Assembly: GCA_027475525.1 (NCBI GenBank) | Contig: JAMWFC010000046.1 | Span: 992,001 to 1,056,000, forward strand | Direction of reading: 5' to 3' | DNA: 64,000 nucleotides | From: Macrolepiota albuminosa | Taxonomy: Eukaryota; Basidiomycota; Agaricomycetes; Agaricales; Agaricaceae | Part shown: positions 11,119 to 22,899 of the stretch, piece after piece | Position numbering within the stretch: position 1 is the stretch's first letter | How the letters are laid out: each line of letters starts with the position of its first letter | Made by a program: the position numbers and the translations under genes | Notes under the pieces: generated by a model | The model's database searches: none | Told to the model about the DNA's origin: nothing | The model's input: the letters and a program-made list of their open reading frames with translations, nothing else

Positions 11119-11353
11119 TGTAACGAAGTTACGAAGTTTATTGAGCTTAGTGTGCACACACAACACTGAATCAGACCAGACCGGTCTATTGACAATGTAG
11201 TATACACAAAATTAAGCTGCTTTGTAAGCAGCTGGTTAAACTATTTATATACAAATGTAAATAATATTATATTATAATAAATATAATATAATATCTACTA
11301 CTATACAGTAAGTAAAGCTATGTGGCCAGCACCACATAGCAGACTACGCTACA
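11119..11353 (-). mobile_element. 3' LTR of G1 (235 bp)
   Basis: On minus it begins TGTAGCGTAGTC and ends TTCGTTACA. It contains a TATATAAATAG TATA-like element and an AATAAA polyadenylation signal near the end. CACTG follows on the outside. Confidence 0.92.
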
Positions 11354-11364
11354 CACCCCCCAAT
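11354..11364 (-). promoter_or_regulatory. G1 polypurine tract
   Basis: ATTGGGGGGTG on minus lies directly upstream of the 3' LTR. This is the expected plus-strand primer position. Confidence 0.75.
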
Positions 11365-11398
11365 CAGACCGAGCTACGGTCTTGAGATAATATGACGG

Positions 11399-14300
11399 TC
11401 AGGCCATCGGTAAGTCAGGGATGGGGGCAATGGGAGAGTCCCCAGGCTCCCGGAATGGATCGGCAGTTGTGTCGTCCATGTCGTAGTCAAGGAGTTCATC
11501 CTCGGGTGCAGGCACGTAGGAAGTGCCCAAAGGCCCTGCTACTGGCAGGGAATCGTCATAGTCTCGGAGGGGGGACAGTGTGAGATTGGGGTCGATGGTC
11601 GACCCCGGGACAGATGGTTGAGGATCAGGAAGATCTCCAGTGTCGGATGGGTACTGGCGCGTCCAGATCTCACGGGCATGAATGTCTTGCCCGATGAGGA
11701 GGTACATCCCCTTGGTGAGCGCATCGTCATAAGCACAACGACTGTCCTGCTGCTGGAGCATCAGGCGTTGGCGATCGCCAATGGTGGCTTCGCGCCACCC
11801 ATCCCACTGAGCGATGGACTGGGGTGTACCGTAATGGTTGAGGCGTTGTAGCCTCTCGTCGTCGATAGCAGCCGCCTCGTTGTAGAGCCGGCTGTCGCTG
11901 AAGAATAAATGGGCCAAATAGGTGACCCCATAAGTGTACACATGGTCAGCCCAGCTGACTGGGATTTGATTATGAAGAAGGACGCGTAACACGTCCGAAG
12001 TGGTGAACACAGAAGCTGACGCTTCCAGGATGTCCACAGCCCGAGCCTCGAAGTTAGGGTCATCGGCGTGGAGGGGCACAAAGACTTGCCCTGTGGCCGC
12101 CTCATACTCAGCCACGGCCTCTTTGTAAAGGCCTGGCCAGGCGAATACATAGGCCAGGTACTTGTGTACCGTGGCCTTGGAGGCGCGGCTGGTGCTGAGG
12201 GCGTGTACAAGCGCAAACCCAAAGAGGCTGCACCAATGAATGCGCATGGCACGGTCCATGGCCAGACCGGTCCATATGTTGGACGTCCCAGGACATCCAT
12301 AGAGGAGGGCATATGAGCCCAGATAGTCCAAAGCAAATGGTTGCTTTGGATCAGGGGGGGTAAGGCCGACAAAGGCAATTTTCCCTCCCTCTTTGCGGCG
12401 ATAGAGCCGCGATGGCACAATCATTCGCAGGACATTCTCCCGCTCCTCTGGACTCATGAAGGGTACTGCGATGGTCCTATACTCGACCTCGTCGAGTAAA
12501 TGAGACATAGCTCTGTCTCAGGCAGTAGGGTGGCAGTTGAGCGCCACCTGCTTGAATTCGTTGAGCAAGAGGTAGCCCAACTGATGCTGATGAATCGGCG
12601 TAAACTGGTTGTTAACCAGTGCATGAAGTCTGCGGACTTCTTGAGGACTGCAGGGAAACCTGCGAGGTGCCACTTGGTACACCTTACTGTTGTGGGGCGT
12701 CGCCGCGGCGTTGCCCTCTTTATCGGTCTCGAAGGACCTGGCTGCGTGGGCTTCTTGCCCGATGAAGATGGTATTGGTCACTGGCGACCAATAGAATTGG
12801 GGAGCTAACCCCGCACCAAAGAATGAGTTCTGGTGCTCAATAGTGTGATCACGATAGATCACAACACCGAGTGCATCAGAGATACGCCCGGTTTGGTCCT
12901 CGAAGAGGGCAGCTCCTCGCTTGGCGCTATCCTGCGCCTGACGTTCCATCTTGGCCTGTCGATTGCTGTTGCGCCGTTCATGTGCCATACGTTGTGCCGC
13001 CATCTCGTGCGGCACAGGGGATTCCATACGAGCCTCTTTAGGCTCCTCATACCAATCGTCATCAGAGGGCGGAGATGGCAGCCTCTCCGGCTCCGACTTC
13101 TCAGACCGTGGGTCCATAGCCCACACACACCGTGGGAGTCAGGCTGGCGGGCCCTCTACCAGTATGGTGGGTAAAAAGGGGATGTTAGCCCCTGGGGCCC
13201 CTTTCGGGGCATCCTCGGGGAAGTGCATGTTGATGTATGTGTGCCCTTCCGGTTGCTTACCCCGACAATCCTTTTGGGGTTGTGAGGCCTTGGCCTCAGT
13301 GGGGCATGTGCTCACGCCCCTGGAACTCTGCTCCCCAGAGTACGTGGTGGACACCACGGATACTGGTCGCGACGACGTGACCTCAGACGTGCCACTGGCG
13401 AGGCGCTGGATAAGCCGGGGGGCGGCTGGAGCAGGGACATCTTCATAGGGAAGGATGTCCCATCCTAGGCCGGCCTCCCAGCCGGGGGCAGCAACGCTTG
13501 ACTTAATCGAGCGGGAGGGCGCGTCCTCCACTCCTTGCCAACGCGCCCTTTTGCTGGAGTCGGTGTCCCGACTCGGGGGTGTAGTCTGCTGCTTATGAGC
13601 GGCCAATAAGGCAAGGAGATCTGTTTTGCGCTGGGCATGCATATGATCCATGTTGTCCATCATCTGGCAGATGAGGACGACTGCCTCCGCATCGCAGAGG
13701 AATGATGACTCTGCAGGTACATCGTACCCGTTATCTCCCAGACGTTGGAGAAGAGTAGCCAGGACTAAGTCCTGGTTGTGACTGGGCTTGACAGCCTGTG
13801 CTTTTCCTTTGTTGCATTGAGGACACGACTCTTCTTCCGAGCTGGGCTCGGATTGGTGCGGCATTTCCAGCCGCTGTAGCAAGGAGAGCTTGGCCAAGCT
13901 CTCCGTTGGTGCATCAGCCGATGAACTGATGCTCCATCCTGGACTGAGAGTTTCTGTGCTCTCGATGGCCGCGGTGGCCTGCACAAGGGATGCTTTGCGT
14001 CCCTCTAGATTGTCAATTGGTGCTGTGGTCAACAAGGAAATCAACCGGCCTCCCTTGGCTTGCGACTCATGCGAGTCGCTGTACTGGGGCATTGCGCCCC
14101 AAGCCCCCATCCAAGCTGGGGGGTACGGCATCATTACGGGCACACCACCCATCCCAGGGTAGTGCGCCGGGGCGGTAAACTGGGGCAAAGGATGTGCGCC
14201 CATAGCCCCTCTCGCCATAGCAGGGGCAAACTGCCCCCATCCTGGCGCTGCTTGGGGGCTGACTAGCCCCCCGTAGGCCTGTTGTTGGGATTGGCCCTTG

Positions 14301-14530
14301 GTGTGATGTGGCGCATAAGCACCCGGTAATGGTTGTTGGGGCTGATAGCCACCCACAGGTGCGTTCTGGGGCATGAAGTTGCCCTGCATGGTTTGAAGTG
14401 GCGGATAGCCACTGATCACCGGCTGCTGCGGCAGGTAGCCCGCCGCTGGTGGTTGCTGCTGCTGTGGGAAGCCTACAGCTTGTTGCGATTGTCCCCACTG
14501 GGGCGCATTTTGGGTGAGCGGGGAAGCCAT
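11399..14530 (-). pseudogene. G1 ORF3, conserved protein of unknown function after pol
   Basis: Three blocks in one frame (14530-13139, 13126-12518, 12508-11399) form a reading frame of about 1,043 codons, interrupted only by TGA codons at 13139-13141 and 12518-12520. It starts with ATG at 14530, about 200 bp after the pol stop. Residues 1-170 are Pro/Gln/Gly-rich and probably disordered. A conserved segment near residues 255-330 has VPAESSFL and SSKRARWQ. The C-terminal half looks globular and holds GRISDALGV, WPGLYKEAV, ADHVYTYGV and YGTPQSIAQWDGWRE. The homologous ORF in G2 (51502-54438) shares all of these in the same order. No signal peptide, membrane segment or known enzyme motif was recognised, so an Env role is unsupported. 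Both stops sit where CGA would restore Arg. Function unknown. Confidence 0.82.
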
Positions 14531-14736
14531 CTGCCCCCCCCTTCAGCCAACAGTAAGACCGATGGCGCAATCTCAAACTGCTGCTGCTGTAGCTGCTGCT
14601 GCTGCTCACTCTGGTCCACGGGCATGTTGTCCATGGTTGGGGAAAAAAGCGAAAAAGAAATTTCGCCTTTTAAGACATGTTTCAGCCACAGCTGCTGACC
14701 AACTCAGCCAAGCCGCGATCGGCACTGCTGATCAAA

Positions 14737-17700
14737 TTAAGCGCTGGCACACTTACTTAATTGATGTGGGCGCTTAACGCCCTTCAACTCCAAATAACGG
14801 TCAAGTGCCGCTAACTTGGAGCAATGGGAGTGTGGCTCCCATGTTGTGTCCCCCAGGGACCAACGTACCTCAAACTCGAGCGTGTTACACTCAGTCCACC
14901 GGTGCCCAATTATGCACTCGACGAACCATTCGTCATTGTCTCGAGCCCCAAAATCATAGGGGCCCGGGGTTGCCCTGTTAGGGAACAGCGCATCGTCAGA
15001 CGCGCTGTAAGGTTGCAACAGCGACATATGAAACTTAGGAACAATGCATCGTTCCTGTAATGCCAGAGGCAGCTCCAACACGTAGTTGGAGGTACTTGGC
15101 TCTGCATCTAGAATGCGGTATGGGCCTACCCATTTCGGGCAGAGTTTACTCACCCGTCCCTTTGGGAGCCTCAGATTATGCGTTGATAGGTACACCAACG
15201 CTCCTACTGCTATTGGTGGGTCTGCTCGCCTATGGTGATTGGCATTTTTTGCCTGAAAGACTCACGCCTCTATGATGGCATCATGCGCCGCCACGATGTT
15301 CTCCAGGGCCTGCCTGGCGAACTCAACAACTCCGCGGTGAGCCACCATATCAGCACGAACTTTGTGCAGCATGGAGGGCAAGTACCCTCCGTTGAGTTCA
15401 AAGGGCGCATACCCTGTGGTATCCAAGATACTCGCGTTAATCGTGAACTCAGTGAGTGGACACCAGTCCACCCAGTCCCGTTGGTCAGGGCAAACAACTG
15501 CCCTTAGAATCTGACCTATACTGCGGTTAGCCCACTCTGTCTGCCCATCCGTTTGAGGATGGAAGGACGTCGACATGAGGAGTCACGCTCCTAGCAGTTT
15601 GTGGAGTTCCCTCCACCATTGAGACGTGAACTTTGAGTCACAGTCGCTCACAATGGTGCTAGGCAGCCCATGCAGCCTAACGATCTCCCTCAGGTAGATC
15701 CATGACAGCTCCTTAGCCGTCAGCGTAGTTCGCACCAGTATGAGGTGCACCATGCTCGTCATGCGGCATATGACCACCCAGAGGTAATCAAACCCTCTGG
15801 ACTCGGGAAAGGGACCTACGAAGTCCATTCCAATCGAATCCCAAGGTTTCACCGGCACGGGTAGCTGGTGTAGCTTCCCGGGAGGGGATCCAGGGGGCAA
15901 CTTTGCCCTCTGACACGCTGCGCATGAGGTGCAAAACTTAGTCACTTCCTGGGCCATACATGGCCACCAATACCATCTTCGGATGTAGCCCAACATCCGG
16001 GCGGCACCAAAGTGCCCCACCAGTGCATGGGCCTGGTCCAAGACCCGCGTACGGGGGAGGCATACCACTGCCACCCCTTGACGGTTCTCCGTCGTAATCA
16101 GTCCACCAGGCTCATGCCTGAACCGAGGATGGTCGTCAGGATTGGCGAGTATCTCGGTGAAGAGACAATCATTGCCATAGTCCTGCACCACTTCCTTCTG
16201 GAAGTCATCGTTGACCAGGCTAGGGGGCTGGGAGGAAGGTAATTCACCTTCGAGCATCTCCGCAAGCGTAACGGATATATCGGGGCGCTCGTGCTCCCCA
16301 GTAGACGCTGGGTCCACGGCTTCATGCTCCTTGAGCAACTGGGCGGCTACATCCCGCTCTTCACGCTGCTCCCTGAGGCGAGTGCTTTGCCTCCGTTCAT
16401 TGTCACGCATAGCGCATACTTCCAGGACATGCTCCCTGAGCTCCTGGTATCGGTGGAGAGGTAAATCCTCTCCATCAGGGTCTATGCGGCAGTCTGCCTG
16501 CACATACTCATGAGGCTCGTGAGCCTCCCCAACTACATCACTCTCAAAGTAGCGCGACAAGCAGTCTGCCACTTTGTTGAGTTCACCTTTAACATAGGTG
16601 ATGTCGAACTGGTATCTCGACATGTAGTCTATCCACTGTCGCTGATGCGGCAACAAGTTCACCTGAGTCTTGAAGAACTCAAGGGCCTTGTGGTCCGTTA
16701 TGATGTGGATGGGATATCCCATCAGCTTATCCTCCCACTTGAGGAGGGCCTCGAGTATGGCAAGAGTCTCCAGCTCGTGCACCGCATAGTTTTGCTGGGC
16801 CATCATGAACTTCTTCGACATGAACCCTGCTGGGCGGCACGTCTGCCAGCTGCTTCCCTGGCCATACATGGCTCCGATGCCTGTCTTGGATGCGTCGCAA
16901 ATGAGCCATATCGGCTCGTCCCATCTAGGGTTGATTGGTCGAATCACCGGAGTCTTTGTACAGATCCGTTTGACCATCTCAAAGCACCGCTGGTGCAACA
17001 GCCTCCAATTGAACGGTAACCCATTCTGTGTCATGGCCATAAGTGGCCCAGTATAGGCTGTGACATCGGGCAAGAAGCTCGATATGTAGTTGACAAGACC
17101 AACGAACCGTTGGATGTCATTGTAGTTTTGGGGTGTTCGCCACTCCCGAATGCGATCGAGCTTGTCCTGATCAGGGTGGATACCCTGCTCATCAATGACA
17201 TGCCCTAGGCAGTCTATACTCTGAGCGTAGAGCTCACATTTCTTCCACTTCAAGTACAACTTGTACTTGCGCAGTCGTTCGAATACGACTCTGAGGTGCT
17301 GCTCATGCTCCTCCATAGAATCCGAGTAGATGAATATGTCATCTAGGTAGACGTGCATAAAACGTCCTATTACGTCTCAGAAGATAGAGGTCATTAGCCT
17401 CTGGAAAGTTGCTGGAGCATTACAGTCTCCAATCTGCATTATATTGCTCGTGAACGTGCCCATGATTGATGCAAATACGGTCTTGGGTACATCCTCAGTG
17501 CGAATGCGCACCTGCTCATAAGCGTCAGTAAGGTTGATCTTCGAGCGATACTTCGCCTGAGCCACGTCTTCCCGGATCACCTCTTGATCTGGTAAAGGAG
17601 TTACATCCTTTATGGTATTGTCATTGCGCTGACATGCATCAAGAGCTGTTCGAAGGGTTCCATCCTTCTTTGGGATGCACAATAATGGTGCAGCTTGAGC

Positions 17701-20700
17701 GGTGGTGCATGGGGACCACCATTGAGCATTCAAATAGCGATTAGTCTTATTGCGTAGTTGCTCCTGGAGGGCGCGTGAGCAGCGTGGCAAGTGATACTTA
17801 TACTGCTTGCTCTCGTCTATGAGATTAATCTCATGGTTCACCTCCCGCCATGGCGGAAGCTCCTCCTTGGTCCTGTTGACCATGTCGGCAAATTCTTCTT
17901 GCCATTGCTGATGCAACCGAGGAATATCTTCCTCACGAAGGCTTGTCGCCTTCTGCTTCCCCTTCATACGCACCAGGGGAAGTACTTCCACCGTCTCTGA
18001 GGGTAGCCGAGGCGGTGGTGCATACTGCTCGCGCATTGCAAGCACCCGATTGACACTGTCATCGGGTATATGTAGTCTCAGCGGAGCACCCGCTGCCGCT
18101 GCCTTATAAGCCACAAGGCTTTTCCCCTCACGTACAAGTGAGTACGCTATGGACACCTCGTCCGAGGCTGGCTGGCAATACGCTGGTTTGATGGTCATCC
18201 GTCTCTGGTGCGCATTTCGCGCACACGTGGCTGCCACCAGCTCGTTCCACTCTTGCGGCATTCGGGGGTTGTATGCCCAGTCGTACTCTGGCAGGGGGGC
18301 TGGTCGCTCCCATAGGGACCGTGTGTCCCCCTCTCCTGAGGCTTCCGCCTCTCGGATGCTGTCTCTCAAGTCTTCCAACTTGACTCGTGAGGACGTAGGT
18401 GGACATACATCCACTGAGTCCTCCCGTTGTCTTGCCTTTCGATGGCGCTTGTCTGGAGGCTTTGCGCCTCGAACATCATGAGCGATTATTCGCTCGTTGC
18501 TCCTCTTGGAGGCTTGATACTCCTCCTTGCTCATCATTACCACGTTGTGGTCTGCGCTCAGTGCAGGCATAGCCTGCACTTCCTCCTCCACATTCTCCAT
18601 GGCCAGCACTCTGCGCTGGCCAAGTCATGGAGAGTTCTTGTGTTTCTCTGTAGTGCGATGATGTCGCAGACGATTATCAGTGTCGTCTGCTGTAGCTCGC
18701 TTGGCTGGGATCACTTTCCCATTCACGAGCACCTGACAATGGTCAAAGTCTAATATGACTTTGTTATGCCGCATGAATGGCGTTCCCAGTATCATATCGT
18801 AGCGATCAAAGTTCGCTACATCCATGTATTCCCGGCTACGTGAGCCCGGCGTTTGGACATTCACATTTGTCCCATACTGCACCATGGCTCGGCTCCCTAC
18901 GGTGCCCAGCTGTAATGCCAATGGCATATCCAACTCCTGCATGGATATTCTGTACACATGGGCAAACTGGGGCGTTATGCCCGATGTAGTACTCCCAGAG
19001 TCCCATAGGGTCCATGCCTTGTGGCCGTCTACGTCCACATACGAGACCAGGCACTCCTTGTCTGCTCATTTCAATGTAGGGCGCTGCAAAGTGCCCTCTG
19101 CACGACGAAGAGTCACCTTCTTCATCCGAACCACGTTATTCCGTTCGGGATCATTTGTGGACGGCCAATCTGTCATCGCCGCTAGGCACTCGGAGTCGCT
19201 GTCACGACTGTAGTACTCGTTGTCGTAGACGTCATCATATACGTCGACTGTGACGTACTCCTCCCCCTCCATGACCACACTCTCAGGCTCGGCACCCGAT
19301 GCCTCCTCTGGGGGCTCCTGGTCGTTTATGGGGTGCTCTGCCTCAGACTCGGCAGAAACATCTCCGTCACTCCCACTCGCGGCTGCAGTATGGGCAGCTC
19401 GAAGGTGGGCACGGGGTGTATACCTCTTCCTCGGGGCTCCTGGCTTTGCGGGGCAGTCGGTAGCATAGTGGCCTGGTTGGCCACACGCGAAACAAGTCCC
19501 CGTCTGACCTGGTGGGTTGGCCGGTTTGAAGTCCAGCCTTGGTTTAGGACGGTCTCTGTCCGGTGCCCGATCTGGGCGTGGGCGGCTCTGCCCTTGGTTC
19601 GCTGCAGGAGTTCTGCGTACAACAAACCGCATGTTGCGGTCACGGTCCAAATCGGTCTTTTTGGCCAGGAAGGTCCCCACATGCTGACCCCGTGAGGGTG
19701 TCCCACCAGGCGGTAGTCGCCTGGGTCCTCCTTTGTGTCCACTCCGATGCTCGTAGTGGTTAGCAGTCTTCAGAGACTGCTCATACCTGATGGCATATGC
19801 CACAAACTCTTCTACATCGTTGACTTCTGGGGACAATCCGTCCTCACGTATTAAATAGCGGCGCATGTCCGCTGGAATGCCATCCAAGAACGTTTTGAGC
19901 ATTGTGTACCCGTCCAGGTATACTGCCATGTTCTGGGCATGGTCATTAAGGGTATCATAGAACCCTTGCACTCCTAACTTCTCAGTGTACTTGGCGGACT
20001 GGAAGTCCCACCTTGCATCCTGGAGCGTTGAGGGGTGTACGAATCGATCGTATAGTCCTGTAAGGACTCCTTTGAACGTCCAGTCATATTGGACACAATT
20101 GACGTGCAGTACTGCCCGTCGAAACCATCCCATGGCCTCTCCGGCCAAGAAGTCAGGAAGAACAAAGATTTGTTCTCGTTCCATACGGTCACCTCCGTAT
20201 AGGCACATGGCGAGATGGGTGCATACATCCATCGCCCAATCTTCCAGGTCGCTGAACTTGGACGTGCCCGTATAGGCGCAAATGTGCCTACTGTCCGCTT
20301 TATGCAGCTTCACTCCATCTGGTAACTGTAAGGTTACACCCAGGGCATCATCGACTACTCGATGCAGGCGATCATGCATGGCTTCACAATGCATTCGAAT
20401 GGCCTTCCGCTGACCCAGGGATCTAGTCGCCAAATCAGCGGCATGGAGAAGTGACTTCTCTTGTCCACCTTGTGGAGGACGTCCCGAGCCTCCTCAGCTG
20501 TGGGCATAATTGCCCTTGTCTCAAGGAATCAACCTAGGGCCATCATTCTGGCCGTTACCAGGGACATCACGTCTCGTGGCGCCATCTCGATCGAGGAAGT
20601 CTCCTCGATCATGATCGTTGCGCTGCCCTGGACCTGGAGAAGCTTGATTCTCCTGACCCTGCATGACAAATTGACGACGCATCTCATCAATGGGCTTAGT

Positions 20701-21960
20701 GCCCTCGAATACAATGCCCTGATCGTTGATAAGGGACTGTCCCTTAGTCCTGAGGTTGCCATTGCGCATACGTTGATACGCGACTCTGTCGCTCAACATG
20801 TCAGCCATGGGCACGCGCGGCATCACAGATGCCTCGCTCTCCACCTTGAGCACAGTACTATCATGCCCATCCAGACCTGACATATCTGTCCTACGGTCAT
20901 GGTTATGCATGCGTGGGGGCTCCTCACGCCACCCTTGTCCTGCTGGAGTATAAAAAGTACTCACCGGTCTTACTTCGGGCACTTCCTGCGCCTGTGCTAG
21001 TGCCTCCACTAGCTCGATTCCGACGTCTTGATTGCGTCGTGCCGAGCATTCCTCAGACGTGTGGCTCCAGGGGGTCGAGACCCCCGATTGCCGTGTGGCC
21101 TTCCGCTGCACATACATTTGCAGCTCCATCGTGAGCACTCTCACTATTAAATCAGTATATTTTGTACTGAATACATTGGGCACTTCGTGCCCTTGTCACC
21201 TAAGTGCTACTATATGGGCTGACGCGTAGCGCTCGAGTCGCGCTTGGGTGGTGTATTTCATCACCTCTGGGTGCAAGTCCCAGAACACCTGCAAGCGCAC
21301 GGTGTACGCGGTTTTCAGCTGCTGTTCCTCTGCTCCGGCGTCGTCATCACTTGATGACTCCATCACCTCCTCTGGAAGCTCTACAACCTCCGGAGCTTCC
21401 TCCACTGCTGGTGTGCGTGGGAATTGGTTTTCCGTGCGGGATACTTCAGGCCTTGCAGCCTCCTCCGGTACCTCCTCTATGCAGGCTTCCGCCATTTTAA
21501 AAGGCATTGAGCCCGCAGTGGACCGCCTGGTCCCACTACTCCAGCTCGCAGGGAGGGCTCTCCCAGTCCGTACTGACGACTCGGCGTCTCCTGGGGTGCC
21601 ATAGGCGCCGGTTGACTGTTGGCCGTCCTCCAGGGGTCCTTTGGAAGCCAATCGGCTAGACCGTCGCAGTCCTCCTGGCAGCTGCGTAACTGGGGGCGTT
21701 AATCCCCCAGGCATCTTGTCCTGGAGGCGTTGCGGACCGTCCTGCTGTGAGCTTTCAGCTCTCCGGGCCTCGCTCTCATTTCCAGCCAGGTCGGTACTCT
21801 GACCTCGGTCTCGAGCCTTGAGTCTTACCTGACCCGCATTGGACGCTGACGTGTCCTGGGTGTCTGCTGGGTCTCCCCATAGGTCGTGGGCATTTTGCCC
21901 GCCGTCAGTGGGCACTGCAGGTATGGGATTACTCATTGATCCCCTGTTTGAAATTTGCAT
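14737..21960 (-). pseudogene. G1 gag-pol polyprotein with seven in-frame TGA codons
   Basis: One frame of 2,408 codons from the ATG at 21960 to TAA at 14737-14739. Order: Gln/Ser-rich N-terminus; Gag capsid-like part (~20430-19750); zinc knuckle C-x2-C-x4-H-x4-C (~19500-19455); protease with DSGSTTSG (~19000); RT with intact Y-L-D-D (17350-17339); RNase H (~16950-16550); integrase with an HHCC finger (VGHF..., C-x2-C), GMDFVGP, a second Asp in SDCDSKF and Glu in GQTEWANR; a GPY/F-like KWVGPYRIL; and a chromodomain ending WSLGDTTWEP. The frame is broken only by TGA at 21196, 20521, 19066, 18625, 17377, 15583 and 15262 (lowest base of each). Where checked, the G2 protein has a sense codon there; at 17377 G2 has CGA. 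SDCD, where Arg is usual, fits the same mutation type. Gag and pol are fused without a frameshift. Confidence 0.9.
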
Positions 21961-22091
21961 GGTGTGGCTGTGCAAGAAGCTCGAGAAGCTGATAGAGTTC
22001 TGTCAACGAACTCAGCAACTGACGTCGGATGCTAGGCAATAGATCCTAGCTGGCAGATTCAAAAAAATGTAACGAAGTTATGAAGTTTATC

Positions 22092-22245
22092 GAGCTTAGT
22101 GTGCACACACAACACTGAATCAGACCAGACCAGTCTATTGACAATGTAGTATACACAAAATTAAGCTGGAGCTTAGTGTGCACACACAACACTGAATCAG
22201 ACCAGACCAGTCTATTGACAATGTAGTATACACAAAATTAAGCTG
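22092..22245. repeat. 77-bp direct duplication 3
   Basis: 22092-22168 is repeated at 22169-22245 inside the G1 5' LTR. It is absent from the 3' LTR. Confidence 0.9.
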
Positions 22246-22279
22246 CTTTGTAAGCAGCTGGTTAAACTATTTATATACG

Positions 22280-22433
22280 AATGTAAATAATATTATATTA
22301 TAATAAATATAATATAATATCTACTACTATACAGTAAGTAAAGCTATGTGGCCAACAATGTAAATAATATTATATTATAATAAATATAATATAATATCTA
22401 CTACTATACAGTAAGTAAAGCTATGTGGCCAGC
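22280..22433. repeat. 77-bp direct duplication 4
   Basis: 22280-22356 is repeated at 22357-22433 inside the G1 5' LTR. It is absent from the 3' LTR. Confidence 0.9.
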
Positions 22434-22461
22434 ACCACATAGCGGACTACGCTACACACTG

Positions 22462-22899
22462 CCACAGAGAGAAATAGAGACTATACAGTTATAACATATG
22501 GATCAGAAGCAGAATCCAGCATATTTCAGTTGTTGTGATACAAGACTGAGGTATGTCTTGGGACTCATTTATTATATCTTATATAGACTAACTGGTAAAT
22601 AGTTATTGTATCTCAACAAGATAAATTATAGTGTATTTATGTGAAGGCAGTATTATAGAAAAATGCTTTTATGCACTTTTGTTGAAGATAACAATGTCTA
22701 ACTACAGAAGATACATCATACACTTGTCACTTATTGCATACATGCTCATTATGCAATCATCATATATTGCATATGCCTTTTAATCTATTTCAAATTTTTT
22801 AAATTACTTTTACTTCTTGAGTTATGTATTATTAATAGTCTTCACAAAATGTCTCACAAGCATGTTTGTATAAATAGTCTTATGCCTCCTGAAGTTTGA
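22462..22899. other. AT-rich stretch without a recognisable gene
   Basis: Continues from the CACTG target site of G1, so it may be the far side of the DNA that carried Copia E. No coding homology, LTR termini or tandem repeat was seen. Confidence 0.4.

Larger units (their letters stand above)
11119..22456 (-). mobile_element. Ty3/gypsy chromodomain element G1, full length, with ORF3
   Basis: A complete minus-strand element of about 11.3 kb. Its LTRs lie at 22068-22456 (5', longer because of two 77-bp duplications) and 11119-11353 (3'). The target duplication CACTG lies at 11114-11118 and 22457-22461. A purine tract (ATTGGGGGGTG on minus) abuts the 3' LTR. The interior holds a single gag-pol frame (21960-14737) and a separate ORF3 (14530-11399). 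It is CpG-rich and recent, but nine in-frame TGA codons inactivate it. Confidence 0.93.
22068..22456 (-). mobile_element. 5' LTR of G1, inflated by two 77-bp duplications
   Basis: 389 bp, against 235 bp for the 3' LTR. The excess of 154 bp is exactly two 77-bp direct duplications (22092-22245 and 22280-22433). On minus it begins TGTAGCGTAGTCC and ends CTTCGTTACA. The next bases on minus are a T-run and AATCTGCCAGC; no standard tRNA primer site was recognised. Confidence 0.9.

Noticed and set aside
11399..14530. ORF3 as an env gene
   Set aside because: Only its position fits. No signal peptide, transmembrane segment or cysteine-rich ectodomain was seen.
11399..21960. UGA read as an amino acid (recoding) in G1 and G2
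   Set aside because: All premature stops are TGA, but the sister element has CGA at equivalent positions in both directions, and the host MATE gene ends in TAA without internal TGA. CpG transition is simpler.
22023..22067. tRNA-type primer-binding site for G1
   Set aside because: The bases after the LTR (T-run, then AATCTGCCAGC on minus) do not resemble a tRNA 3' end or a clear self-complement.
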